DNA of 38,103 nucleotides from Methanobrevibacter sp. (lineage in GTDB: Archaea; Methanobacteriota; Methanobacteria; Methanobacteriales; Methanobacteriaceae): NCBI GenBank assembly GCA_017434525.1, contig JAFRFD010000017.1, forward strand, positions 1 to 38,103, in the 5' to 3' direction. The translations under genes were made by a program, and so were the position numbers. Shown piece by piece: positions 22,002-34,021 of this stretch (positions are counted from its first letter, which is position 1; every line of letters starts with the position of its first letter). The notes under the pieces are model-generated. The model saw nothing but the letters and a program-made list of their open reading frames with translations. It searched no databases and was not told the DNA's origin.

Positions 22002-25000
22002 ATGGAACAATTTAAAGATGCTTATGAAATAAGCCTTTGGGGAGATGTGCTAACTTACCAAGCAGTGTCAGTTGGTGAATCTTTTGATGAAAAAATAATT
22101 TACTATGAGCAATATACAAGTGGGGGAGAAATTCTGTATAAAAAAACTACAGATGAAACTCCTGTTGAAGGGAAAACCTATTATGTAAATTATTACAAAG
22201 AGGAAAAAATTGGAGTTATTGGTTCTGATTCGATGACAGCTTAGTGGCGTGCAGTCGAACCAAAACTTGTACAAAACGTAAATGGAACAAATACTTTTAC
22301 TTTTAAAATGTTTTATACTTATATTGATACAATAACAGGTGAGAGAAAAGATAATCCTTTTCAAAATTTACTTGTTAATGAGAGAAAAGTTAAGGTAAAA
22401 TGGAAAGGTAAGTGGTATGATCTTGTTATAAAAAATTGCCAAGAAGATTCAAGTGGGAAGTCAGTTACTTATACTTGTTAGGATTAGTTTATTAATGAAT
22501 TAAGTAAAACTGGATTTAATCTTGAGTTTGATAATGAGCTTGGCAATAATATGGGTACTGCGCAAGAGCTCGCGCAGACAGTACTTGATGGGACTGATTG
22601 GCAACTTGGAGAGGATTAGGATACTATTAAGCAATATAGAGAAGAACCTGTATATGATATTAGTGATACTTGGACAGATGATGAACAAGTAAGTCACAAT
22701 ATTCGTTTTCTTGTATTTTATTCAGTAGTTCAAAATCATGAAGCATATTTTTAGTATTGGTATGATTCTTCTAATTAGTATACGCGCGACGGTACTTCTA
22801 TGCTTGTAGTTAATGGTGAGTGTAAGAGCACTACAGCTTCTTGGAATGAAAATACCGTAACAGTTACTATAGAAGGACATTCTATGGAAATTGATTTTAC
22901 TTCGTTAAATGTTTCTGATGACTATCGCGCGAAGCGTTTAGTAAGAACTCAAGAAACTGCTTATTGCCCTGCTTTGGATAGATATGTAAGTAAATATACA
23001 TATGATAATGATACAAAAGTTGCTTATGGTTATCAAACAACTGTATATAACGACCCTTTAACTGTAAGAAATATTATAACAAATGGTAAAGATTTTACTG
23101 AGGCTTTAGGTTGGTCTAATCATGTTACAATACCTTGGTAGATTTACCCTCCTTATACGGCAAGTACTGATGTTGCTACTTATGATGGTAAAAGTCATTT
23201 AGGATTACAAACAAATATTAAAACCTATAACTCTGCAATAGTTGATCATTTATCAAGCTTTTCTGAGGGGATTATTAAAAGGCAAAAATATGTATTAAGA
23301 TTGAAGGCACGTGGTGGAAGTGCATCATCTCCTGAAGATAATTATTTAACTTAGGGGTTTAATATTTTTGTTGGAAAATTTACTCGGTCATAGAGTGGTG
23401 AATATTCATATGATGGAAATAATTATGTGGATGTTAGTAGATTATCATACGATAGCGAAAATCATTGGATTACTTATACACTAACTTTTATTAATTCTAT
23501 TACGCGCAGTGAAATAGGCAATAATTTTGGATTAATTATAACTTCTAATACTAATAAAAAATAGGAAGGAAGCAATAATATTGTTGCTTATGACTATGCT
23601 TGGATTCAAGAAATTGAATTTTTTGAATATATTGAAAGTGGAAGTTCATATATTGTTCCTGGAGTAGTTGGCACATCTGGTGTAGTTAAAACAGAGTGGC
23701 GTTATTTTGATGAAAGTTAGTTAAATGTAATTAACGCAGATGATATTGAATATCTTGATTATAACGAAGAACCACTTTCTACTATTTATAGTCCTTTTTA
23801 TGGAAATGATGATTCTGGTGCAGAAAAGGTTAGAAGTATATCAGGGAAAAATTCAAATAGGTTTAATTGGCTTTAGACAATAGCTGAAACATTTGAGTGT
23901 TGGGTTAAATTTGATATAGAACATAATAATGATGGATCATTAATATATGATAGTGGTATACCAAGAAAATATGTTACTTTTGTTAATGATATTGGCAACC
24001 AAACAGGATTAAGTTTTATTTATGGAATAGATCTTAACACGATAAGCCGCACAATTAATTCTGACCAAATAGCTACAAAGGTTATAGTTAGTCCTAACTC
24101 AAATGAATTTGGGCAAGATGGCTTCTGCACAATCGCGCGGTCTGATGAAAACTATTCAAAGACTAACTTTATTCTTGATTTTGGGTATTATATAAATTAG
24201 GGAATGTTAAGTAGTGGACAAGTTAATCTTGACCTTTATGACTCAACAGGTATTAATGGTATTGGATATTATTACTTTTTAAGATAGCTTAATATGCAAT
24301 ACGATGGATATAACGAACAATATATTGATATTTCTTCGCAATTAGATCGTTATGAAAGTCAAAAAACTATAACGGAAAAATAGATTAAAAGTACAGAAGA
24401 GGAAATTAATTATTTAAAAAATAGATTGGTAAATTTAATTACAAGTCAAACTTCTTGGGATGAAAAAGCAATAGGATAGAAAGTTAAAAATGAGTATGCA
24501 AATGACCAATCTGTGTAGCAGGCTTGGACGGGTTATATTAGTTCTAAAAACAATTTAGCTTCTTATCGCAATCTTTTAACGGCTTTAGAAACACAAATAG
24601 ATACGTTAGAAGGTTAGATAGAACAGATAGAAACGGCAAGAGAAGGAATATTAGAGGATATTGCTGCTCTTGATGAAAAATTTAATACAAAATATGCACG
24701 CTTTATTCAAGAAGGCTCATGGATTTCAGAAGATTATTATGATGATAATCTTTATTATCTCGATGCCGAAAGCGTTGCTTATACGAGCTCGCGCCCTCAA
24801 ATTCAATACAATATTAATGTTTTACGTTTAAGTGCTCTTGAAGAATTTAAAAATAAAATATTTAATGTTGGTGATAGAGGATATGTTGAGGATACTGAAT
24901 TTTTCGGATATGCAAAAGATGCTAATGGTAATATTACTAATACTCCTTATAAAGAAGAAATTCTTATTTCTGAAATAACTTCAGTATTTGACTCACCCGA

Positions 25001-28000
25001 GCAAGACACAATAACCGTTCAAAACTATAAAACATAGTTTGAAGATTTGTTCTAGCGCATAACTGCAACCACTTAGTCGCTTTAGTATAATGAAGGTAGC
25101 TATGCTCGTGCAGCATCAATTGTTGAACCAACAGGAGAAATTAACTCCTGGACACTTGCTAAGTCATTTGAATATAATGAACAATTAGCATGGCGCGCCA
25201 CTGACGATTCAATTGTAATTAATACAACCGGTATCACTGCTGTTGATACAACAAATCCGCAAAATATGGTTAGACTGAGTAGTGCTGGCCTTCAAATTTC
25301 TAGTGATGGCGGCGTTACTTGGACAACAGGTGTAAGTGGCGCAGGAATTTCAACATAGAACTTAACTGCGGGAAATATTAATGTAGATAATATTCAAATT
25401 TTAAGTGGAAGTTATCCGACTTTTTAGTGGAATAAATATGGATTAAGCGCTTATAGATTTAATACTGATAATAATGGTAACATTAATAATGTTTAGACTG
25501 GTAATTTTGTAAGACACGATCAATATGGTATATATGGTGTCAATAATATTAATGATACTCAATGGAAACCTTATATTGATTAGAATAGTAATCCATTAAA
25601 TTATATACGTGAAAATGCCGCTTTTGGTATGACCTGGGATGGCTTTTTTATGCGGAATAAATCTTATAATTATGTAGATTTAAATGATAGTAATATATCT
25701 TATTATTATAAAGATGAAAATGATCAGTATGTTTAGCTTGAATCAGAAGAGAACTTTTAGCCAGGGGTTCAATATTATATTAAAGAAATTGAAGAAGACG
25801 AAACAGTAGAATATATAGAAGCTTTTGTTCTAGAATCTAACAAAGTTTATTATATACTAAATAACAACGAGTTTTATTAGTATAGTGATGATTTTACTCA
25901 AGATCAAGTTTATTATGAAAAAGTATTCGGTAATGGGTACACTGAAATTTCTAGTGATGGAGATATAATTGTTTATGACGGTTCATATAATAGAATAAAA
26001 ATTGGTAATTTAGGTACGGCCGGTTCTCCAATTTATGGTATTAGTATTAATAATGCTGCCGGGTTTCCCGTAATGGAAACTAATGATGACGGAACTCTTT
26101 GGTTAAAAGAAAGATTAAATATTGGTACATCTAATGATAATTATCGCATAGGTATTGGTAATTTAGGACCAGAAGATGAAGGATAGTTAAATTAGGTATT
26201 TAATGCTAATAATAATTTTATTGTATATGAAGATGGTTCTATTGTTGCTAATAATGGTACTTTTAAGGGAGATATATCCGGTGCGACTGGTACTTTTTCA
26301 GGTTCTATTTCGGCAAGAGATGGATACATTGGTGGTTTCGCTATTGGAGAAAATACTTTAATTTCAACTAATAATAATTTAATATTATAGAGTTAGAATT
26401 ATCCTGATACATATATACGTACTTTTGATGGAAAAAAAGAACAAGGTAAAACTTATTATTATATTAATAATGGTGAATATATAGAATTTACTGGTGAATC
26501 ATTTAATGATAATGTTATTTATTATGAAAAAAGTGGTTAGACAATTAATGCTAATAATAATTTTATTGTGTATGAAAATGGTACAATTGTTGTAGAAAAT
26601 GGAATATTTTCTGGTGAAGTAAATGCGACTAGTGGTACTTTTGCCGGAGATATTAGTGCCGCAAGTGGTACTTTGGGCGGTTTTAAAATTGAGCAAAATA
26701 AACTTATATCTACTAATGATATTAATAATCCTTCTATAGAGTTAAATGGTGTAGATGGATCTATAATTGCTAATAATATTCATTTAGGAACTGGCGCGGT
26801 AATTGATCAATATATTGAGCTTGGTTCTGCAAGAATTCAAAATCCAGAATTAGAAGGTAGTAATAATGTGTTTATTACCGCTGGTAATGGCGCGTTACAA
26901 ATGAAAGATGATGGTATTGCTAATTTTGGTGAAATAACTATTAGTGGTCCAGAGTCAGTTATTTTAGGTGATAATTTTGCTATTCGCCCAGGATTATCTG
27001 AATTTAATAACGTTAATATTAGCGGAACATTAAAAACTTCGGTATTTGAAGTGGGGACTGTACAAACTGTTGGCGGCATGATGATTTTTAAAGAAGGCGC
27101 AGAAATTGATGGAAGTATAACTAAAATCGACGGAGAAGAAAATCAATATACTTTTAAAACAAAAGAAGGTTCTATCACTAATATAAAAGAAAACTCAATA
27201 ATTCTATTGACAAGTAAAAATAATACCACTATAAGATAGTATGCTACAGTTATAAGTATTGAAACTGATGAAATTAATAAAGCGCAAACTTATATCGTAG
27301 AAGCTAATAATGATATTACAGAATGTACCAATATTGTGTAGATTAGTGATTATAATGAAGAAGATGAAAAATATAATAATAATTTATTAATTGGTGTTAA
27401 TTCTAATTCTACTGATTAGTGGAAACTTTTAAGGCAATCTTTCACTATGAGGCAATTTAATGGAATACAAAGTAGTCCTTCTGAAGATGATGGTGATTAT
27501 GGAGATTGGTCTGATCCATTGTTAGTTTTAGGAGATTTAAGTGGTATCGCTGATATAAAACCAGAATCTAAAATTGAAGGTTTTGGTCTTTACGGTGAAA
27601 ATGTTTATTTAACTGGTAGTTTAACTACTGAGGTTGCTCAAAATTCATATGCTGGAGTTAATACTTTAAGCAAGGTTACATCAACTAAATTTGGTAATAA
27701 TGATGAACGAATAGTGTTTTGGGCAGGGGCGTCAGAAAATAAAGATGAAGCTATACAAAATTCTCCATTTTAGGTAACTGAAAAAGGCTCAATTTATGCA
27801 AATAGTGGGTTATTTGAAGGTGCGATATTAACTAAAGCTAGTATATCTGCTTCAAAAATTTATACTGCGCATCTTTATGGATGGGATACAGATTCTTCTT
27901 CCGAAAAAGCTACAGCACCTTTAACAATTCATGCTAAATACGATAGCGCGCCAGGCATCAATTTTGTAAATGATAGTAACAATCCAGTTACAACCATATT

Positions 28001-28349
28001 GAGTATTAATAATAAGGGGTTTGTTTTTAAAAACGAGCAGTTTGTTAACTTAGAAGGTTTAAATGCAAATTTTATTGGAGAATTTGAAACCAAAAATGAT
28101 TCAATTAAATTAAATATTGCTTAGACTACTATTTCAAGTAGTAGTACTGATGGTAATAATACAATATATGGTACTTTAGTATTTGAATAGGCATAGAATA
28201 AACTTTCTATTGGAAATTCAAATATAACACAAACAAACAGCAATTTAGGATTTAACGTACCTACAACAACTATTTCTGACGAATTAATAATAGGTACCAA
28301 ATTAGATTATCAAAAAGTTAATAATGGTTATGACCTTTATGTGTCATAA
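22002..28349 (+). CDS. giant tail-tip (Tal-like) protein
   Basis: This frame encodes 2115 residues with 41 TAG codons, starting at ATG 22002 behind AAAAGGAGGGG. The first 370 residues are a probable hub region. Residues about 380-540 look like a jelly-roll, possibly carbohydrate-binding, domain. Residues 767-900 are coiled coil. Around 1005-1040 lies FEDLFQRITATTQSLQYNEG, a motif found in Clostridia phage tail-tip proteins. Residues 1400-1590 contain two copies of a NANNNFIVYE...GTF(S/A)G...GGF unit, typical of central tail spikes. Several short YY-rich hairpin modules (for example GKTYYVNYYKEE, GVQYYIKEIEED) recur. It probably forms the tail hub and needle and contacts the cell surface. No peptidase site was identified. 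Confidence 0.85.
26202..26727 (+). repeat. internal duplication in the tail-tip gene
   Basis: Two diverged copies, 26202-26377 and 26547-26727, each begin AATGCTAATAATAATTTTAT and encode NANNNFIVYE, then a G-F-G type beta-helix segment, and end GGF(A/K)I...LISTN. They are separated by a YYYINNGEYIEF module. Confidence 0.75.
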
Positions 28350-28361
28350 AAAGGAGTATAT

Positions 28362-31300
28362 ATGGCAGCAACGATTTATTCATACAATTCAAATAATAGA
28401 TGGTGTACATACACATTAACTATGGCTAGAGATAGTAATGACAACAGTAAAGTTGTCATTACCGCCTCCGGCTCCATTAATACTAATAATACTAGTAGCG
28501 GCGACAGTAGTGGTACTATTTATGCTCAATTAAGATATGGAGTTAGTCCCGCGCAGACTGCGACAAACCCTGCAAAAAATTCGACAGCTGCTAAGACTTA
28601 TGTCACTAATTATGGTACTTTAATTAGTGATGGTTGGACAATTAAATCAGTTGTGACCAAAGGCGGTACTACTAACATTTATTCTTCAACAAAAATTGTT
28701 ACAGGCCCAACAGATTCCTCTTCTTCTCCAAGTAATCCTTATAATTTTACTATCACTTGGACAAAAACAACAAATGAGGCTATTAGTTTATCAAATGTAG
28801 CATTGTTTTTCTTTAAAAGTGCAACTAGTACTACAGCACCATCAAATGGTTCATACGCTTTTATTGGTAAAAAAGTTGATTTAAGTGCTAACTATTCAAG
28901 ATATTATACTTAGTCTTTAAGTGTTGGGGTTGGTTTTACTGCGGTTGGTGCACCCACTAGTGTTACAACTTCAGTGAGTCTTCAAAAACCAGGTGCAAAT
29001 GTTGTTATAAGCTGGAGTGGCGCGACTGCGGGTACATCAAATTCAATAAATGGATATTAGGTATATGGTGGTACAACATCAAATCCTACAACCCTACTTA
29101 CTACGGTTTCTTCTACAAGTACTTCTAGTAGTTATACTTATACAATTCCTTCGAGTGCCACCAGAGGAGCCACTTATTATTTTAGAATTAAAACTACTGG
29201 CTCTGCAGGAAGTAGTTATTTTTCAGAATATTCAAGTTAGGTCACTTGTAAAGTTAATAGATTACCAACATTAAGTAGTGTTAGTGCAAATAAATCTATT
29301 ATTGCCCGTAATAGTGCTACATCAGTTACTTTTACTTTAAGCGGAGCAGCTAATGATGGTACATTAAGTTTTAGGTATGCAACTTCTAATTCAACTTCTA
29401 GTACTACAGCTATAACTAATGGAGCATCTTTATCAATTGCAGCAGGAACTTCAAATGTTACTTATTATTTTTGGGCATATGATGGACTAGAATATTCAAC
29501 AAATTAGAGCATTATTTTAACTCGAAATACCGTACCAACAGCGCCTACGGTTAGCGCCACTAAGACGGTTGTAAAATCTAGTGGAGATGACGTAACTTTT
29601 ACATTATCTGGTTCTACAGCGGGAGATACAGGACAAACTATTTCTTATCGTTATGCTACCTCCGCTTCTGGTGAGAAAAAATCTTTTACAAATGGAAACG
29701 CGCTTCCCGTAACAAATACAATTACTTATTATTTTTGGGCGTATGACGGATTAGATTTTAGTGCTAGTAGTAGTAAAACAATTACAGTAAATACTCCTCC
29801 AACATATTCAAATACTAGTATGAGTGGTGGCACGTTATAGAATAGTTAGCTTTTGTCTTCAGCACAAAATACAATTTTTAGATTAAACGATACAGCTAGT
29901 TTAACCGCCTCTACTTCCACCGGTGGTACGCTTACATATTAGTGGTATTACCAAATGTCTGATTTATCTGGTGATGCAGCAATTGGCAATACTTCCGCAA
30001 CTTGGAATGTAATTTCTGGCGCTACTAGTAGTAGTTGTAGTACAAATAATAATATTTTTAAAATCCGTGGGAAAATTTATAGATTGATATGTCGAATAAC
30101 AGATTCATTGGGCGATTACACAGATGTAAAATTTGTTTGGAGAATAATAGCTCCTATACCAACTATTATGATGGTTGGTAATGCAGGTAGTGCGTCCTCT
30201 CCAAGTTATGTTGATAATTAGTCAGATTCAGAGTCTTTTAAAAATACTTTAATTTTTAATGTTAGTTATGATGACTCTTTAAGTGGAGTAATTTCTTCAT
30301 CTTCAATTAGTTCTGGTAGTATTACAGGAAATGAAGTTGTCTACAACGAAACAACTCATAATATTAAATTTACTACATCTAACATTTAGAAAAATACTTC
30401 ATATACTATATCCTTTATCATGGCTGGAAAAACTGGCGCGCCGCCTGCAGAAATGACAAAAACTTTATCTACTGCAGCAGATCCGATTGGATTAACTTTA
30501 GAATAGACTTATTCTACTAATCCTTTTAAACCATTTAGTGGTGGTAGTAATAAATATAGTTTTAATCTTAATGGTGTTAATTAGACAAATTATAATTTTA
30601 GTAATAATGCTGTAACAGCAATAGTTTTAAAATATGGTAATAATACAAAATCTATAAATTTTACACAAGATTCTAGCACTATTAGTGGTAATTATATTAT
30701 TTTAAAATTTACACAAAATCAGATTCTTGATACTAATTTTATACCTGAGGCTAATTGGAACACGAATCAAACCATTACTATTAATTCAATTACTATGAAC
30801 GATATTTTTGGATTTAGTCACACAATTAATTTTACTTCTAATAATTCTATTTCGGTTACTTTTTAGGAAGGAATAATTCAAGGTTAGACTTCCATTAATG
30901 GAATTAATGGAAAAACTAGTTCTGGTACTTATTATGATATTTATGAAGGGAAAAATAATATAAATATAAATTTAACGTGTAATGCATATAATACAGAGCA
31001 AGAAGTAACTGCGCGATTATTTATATATAGAGGTAATGAAAATACTAATATAGCTAATATTTTAGATACTGATTGGATTGCTTATCCAACTTCTGGAAAT
31101 AGTACAACTTTTATAACTGGGGCAAATCGAGAAAATTATATTACATCAACAACTACAACAATTTCATATAATGTTGATCCAGTGACGGAAAGTAAATATA
31201 TATATTTTAGGCTTGGTTTAACTCTAAATGGAGATACTAAATATATAATATATAATAGTTCTGTTACAAAACATGTTAGTGTTGAGTAGATCGCACCGAA

Positions 31301-31940
31301 TAATATATCGCTAATAGATAATTCAGGTAATGATAAAACCAATCTTAGTCTACAAATATCTACTGCTAATTCAGGTGTTTATCCAATATTTAATGAGGCA
31401 GGAATAACATATAAATTAAGTTTACAATTTTGTGACGAACCTACTTTTACTACAGGTGTAAAATATTTAAATATTGAAAATGGTATCGGTAGTTTGACAA
31501 CTACGGAAATTTTCTTATATAATGCAAACAGCGTACCCACAATGCCTTATTCTATAAATTTTGTTGCTAGTGATGCATAGGGGTCTGGTTTTAAGAATTG
31601 GGAACGTTATTATGTAAGAATTGTTTATACGACAATAAGTAGTAGTTATGTGCCTAATAGCAATACACAACACGTATCTTATACTGGTTATAATAATACT
31701 ATTTTAACATTATATAATTTAGTTCCAACAATTGCATATAGAAAAAATAGGCTGGGCATTAATACTAGATATGTTGATGGCACTACTGGATAGACATATG
31801 ATTAGGGAGACATTATTATAGGCGCTATGAATAATAATTCATATCTATATATAGTATAGGGCGATGATATGCCGCATGCAAGTATTAATTTAACAACCGG
31901 TGATATTGATGGTTTTATCCTTGACGGCGGTTCTTGGTAA
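28362..31940 (+). CDS. tail fibre or adhesin with FN3 and Ig-like domains
   Basis: The frame gives 1192 residues with 18 TAG codons, starting at ATG 28362 behind AAAAGGAG. Residues 1-185 form a beta-rich N-terminal domain. About 196-302 is a fibronectin type III domain (VSLQKPGANVVISWSG to TYYFRIKTTGSAG). Two Ig-like repeats follow, each ending in TYYFWAYDGL. The rest is Ser, Thr and Asn-rich beta structure, and the last 90 residues contain TIAYRKNRLGINTRYVDG and end GFILDGGSW, a C-terminal module seen in phage baseplate and fibre proteins. It probably binds host surface glycans or proteins. Confidence 0.8.
29283..29790 (+). repeat. tandem Ig-like repeat in the fibre gene
   Basis: Two consecutive units of about 80-85 codons share VTFTLSG near the start and TYYFWAYDGL(E/D)(Y/F)S near the end. 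They follow the fibronectin-like domain directly. Confidence 0.7.
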
Positions 31941-31943
31941 AAT

Positions 31944-31972
31944 TTGACATAAGCTAAAACTTATGTTATACT
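31944..31972 (+). promoter_or_regulatory. sigma-70 promoter with inverted repeat in the spacer
   Basis: TTGACA at 31944-31949 and TATACT at 31967-31972 are separated by exactly 17 bases. A perfect inverted repeat, ACATAAG at 31947-31953 and CTTATGT at 31960-31966, fills the spacer and could be an operator. It lies just after the fibre stop and 28 bases before the next ATG. Confidence 0.8.
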
Positions 31973-32000
31973 TTAAATAGGAATAAAAGGAGATTTAGAT

Positions 32001-32897
32001 ATGTCAAATATAATTTAGATAAAAAGAGGAAATGGGGCGCCTAGTAACGGCGCCCTTAAGATAGGAGAATTAGGTTTAGACTTAAATACTAATACACTTT
32101 ACGTGGGTCAAGCTACAGATCAATCACCCAGTGCTGCTGCAGTTATACCTTTTGCAAAAGTCGCGCTATCTAGCTTTGGCTCCCAAACCGCCAACTACGT
32201 ATTGGCTGCGCCCAATGGAAGCAACGGCACACCATCTTTTAGAGCATTGGTTGCGGCGGATATACCTAATTTAGCTGCATCAAAAATAACAAGTGGAACC
32301 CTTGCTATTACTTAGGGTGGTACTGGCGCGGCAACTGCAGCAATAAATACGGTTTTTGCTGGTCCTGGCTCCGGGTCAACTGCGGCGCCGTCGTTTAGGG
32401 CGTTGGTTGCGGCTGACATTCCTAATTTAAATGCAAGTAAAATTACAGCTGGGACCCTTACTGTTGCACGAGGAGGCACTGGTTAGACTTCTATTGCTAA
32501 TATTTAGGCTGGGAAAGATGGGAATGGAGATACTATTAGTTCTACTTATTTAAAACTTAATGGTGGGACTATGACAGGTACATTAACAATGCAAGCAAGT
32601 TAGTATGCTGATGACTATACTGGAGCATTAAATATGAACAATTCCAATATTTATGGAGTTAATTCTATTTATACTTCAGATGATGCGGGTTCTGCTACAG
32701 AAGGAATTAGTTTTTATCGCACTGCAACAACAGTAGATACTATTCATGCTCATAGTGGAGTTCTTTATTTTACACCTAATAGAACTTTAGGTACAAGTGG
32801 AACTTCTTATAAAGTATATCATGCAGGAAATTTAACCTATGGTACTGCCGACCCATCAGGTGGTGCGAATGGTGATATTTACATTAAATATAGTTAA
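32001..32897 (+). CDS. tail fibre protein with repeated ADIPNL/GGTG motifs
   Basis: This 298-residue protein starts at ATG 32001 behind AAAGGAG and has five TAG codons (32016, 32313, 32484, 32505, 32601). The N-terminus IIQIKRGNGAPSNGALKIGE is a common fibre entry domain. Two repeats read SFRALVAADIPNLAASKIT then GGTGA, and SFRALVAADIPNLNASKIT then ARGGTGQTS; the Gln of GGTGQTS is coded by TAG, an excellent sign that TAG means Gln. The C-terminus has KLNGGTMTGTLTM and ends GGANGDIYIKYS, typical of phage receptor-binding fibres. It is probably co-expressed with the next gene from the promoter at 31944. Confidence 0.85.
32218..32490 (+). repeat. diverged tandem repeat in fibre gene
   Basis: The two units, about 32218-32333 and 32371-32490, encode nearly identical SFRALVAADIPNL segments followed by ASKIT, GTL and GGTG. 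They differ at many third codon positions, so the repetition is kept at protein level. Confidence 0.75.
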
Positions 32898-32908
32898 GGA
32901 GTTAAGTT

Positions 32909-33541
32909 ATGGCTAATTTATATACCGCGGCAGAATCTAACCGTTCTGACTATTTAAAATTAAAAGTAAGCTATACCTTTAATGGAAACTATAGGGACAC
33001 AATTGCTAGACTAAGTATTACATATACTATTACTAAAAGTACTTCTACTGGTTATTCAAGCCCGCCCACTAGATATGGTATTTTAACATCAGGAACCGTT
33101 GTAAATAGTAGTGGTTAGATAACCACATCTGGTTCTTTGTTATAGGCTGTTTAGCTAGATTCGATTACAGATATTTCTACTTCTGGAGGAACAATAACTA
33201 AAACAATTAATTTTGATTTTGTTAAAGGGACTTCTGCAACTACTTATAGTGGGGTTACTTTTTTAATAAATAATAATAATACGAGTACAACCCAAACAGC
33301 TAATACAGATACATCAACTTTAGGTTCATATCTTTGGACGGGACAGTAGGGTTTTTCTGTTAGTGCAAAACCGATAGGATTTGCCATTATGAGTCTTACT
33401 ATTCCAAAATTAAGTGGGGTAGCTAGAGTTAACGTTAATGGTACATGGAAAACTGGAACTGTATATGTTAATGTAAATGGGACTTGGAAACAAGGGATTC
33501 CTTATATAAATGTTAATGGTACATGGAAATAGGGAATTTAA
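32909..33541 (+). CDS. small tail or fibre-associated protein with NGTWK repeats
   Basis: The frame has 210 residues, starts at ATG 32909 behind AAGGAG and includes five TAG codons (33116, 33143, 33152, 33347, 33530). The first 170 residues are Ser and Thr-rich beta sequence related in style to the neighbouring fibre genes. The C-terminus has three 13-residue repeats of the form (V/I)NVNGTWKxG, also seen at the ends of other phage tail proteins, where they may bind sugars or act as a trimer foot. The third repeat uses TAG where the second has CAA. A host-surface contact role is likely but unproven. Confidence 0.75.
33427..33541 (+). repeat. 39-base tandem repeat, three copies
   Basis: Three 39-base units encode VNVNGTWKTGTVY, VNVNGTWKQGIPY and INVNGTWKQGI. 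At the same place in units two and three the codons are CAA (33491-33493) and TAG (33530-33532), exactly 39 bases apart. Confidence 0.9.
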
Positions 33542-33544
33542 AAT

Positions 33545-33573
33545 TTGCTATTTCTTAAAAAATCTGTTATAAT
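33545..33573 (+). promoter_or_regulatory. sigma-70 promoter
   Basis: TTGCTA at 33545-33550 and a perfect TATAAT at 33568-33573 are separated by 17 bases. It lies right after the fibre cluster and 33 bases before the ATG of the next gene, which has its own AAAAAGGAGCG ribosome site. Confidence 0.85.
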
Positions 33574-33605
33574 ATATATAGAATCAAAAAGGAGCGTAAA
33601 GGCGA

Positions 33606-33989
33606 ATGAAAGTAAAAATCATGGATGCAGTGGAATTTATCAATATCTATCCACTCATAAAGGATACAAAACTTAAGTTTGGTACACTCTACAAGCTCTC
33701 CAAGTATATTGATGCTTGCAACAAGGAAAGAGAGTTTTATGTAGAAAATCTTAACAAAATCTTCGACAAGTATGGCGAAAAAGATGAGAGCGGCGCCCTC
33801 AAACTCACAGATGATAAGTCTGGTATCATAATAAAAGAGGACCAGCGTGACGAATGTAACAAAGAACTCGAAGACCTTATGGCTATTGAAGTTGATATTC
33901 CTGCTGATCCACTTAAAATAGAAGAGCTTGGGAGTCTTGAACTTGATCTCTCCACTTATTCAAGAATTAAACCGTTTATTGAAGAGTAA
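33606..33989 (+). CDS. hypothetical protein, DUF1617-like
   Basis: This 127-residue protein has no TAG codon and uses CTC, GAC and AAG more than the fibre genes before it. It is helical at the start (YPLIKDTKLKFGTLYKLSKY) and acidic, and contains KYGEKDESGALKLTDDKSG. The overall shape resembles the small phage proteins grouped as DUF1617, of unknown function; that link is from memory of the family style and is tentative. It has its own strong promoter and terminator, so it can be expressed apart from the late operon and without TAG suppression. Confidence 0.75.
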   Translation: MKVKIMDAVEFINIYPLIKDTKLKFGTLYKLSKYIDACNKEREFYVENLNKIFDKYGEKDESGALKLTDDKSGIIIKEDQRDECNKELEDLMAIEVDIPADPLKIEELGSLELDLSTYSRIKPFIEE

Positions 33990-33995
33990 AAAAAT

Positions 33996-34021
33996 AGAGC
34001 CTTGTAAAAGGCTCTTTTTTT
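33996..34021. terminator. bidirectional terminator between convergent operons
   Basis: AGAGCCTT at 33996-34003 pairs with AAGGCTCT at 34008-34015 around a GTAA loop, with T residues after it on the plus strand and an A-rich run before it, which supplies a T-tract for the minus strand. It separates the rightward late genes from the leftward operon. Confidence 0.88.

Noticed and set aside
31944..31972. The ACATAAG/CTTATGT repeat as a terminator after the fibre gene.
   Set aside because: It is short, lacks a T-tract and coincides exactly with a 17-base promoter spacer.
1501..33541. Many short consecutive frames in the terminase, portal, tape measure and fibre regions, as if genes were decayed or sequencing was poor.
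   Set aside because: All breaks are in-frame TAG codons with no frameshifts, and TAA or TGA do not occur inside the merged frames. Decay would give all stops and frame changes.
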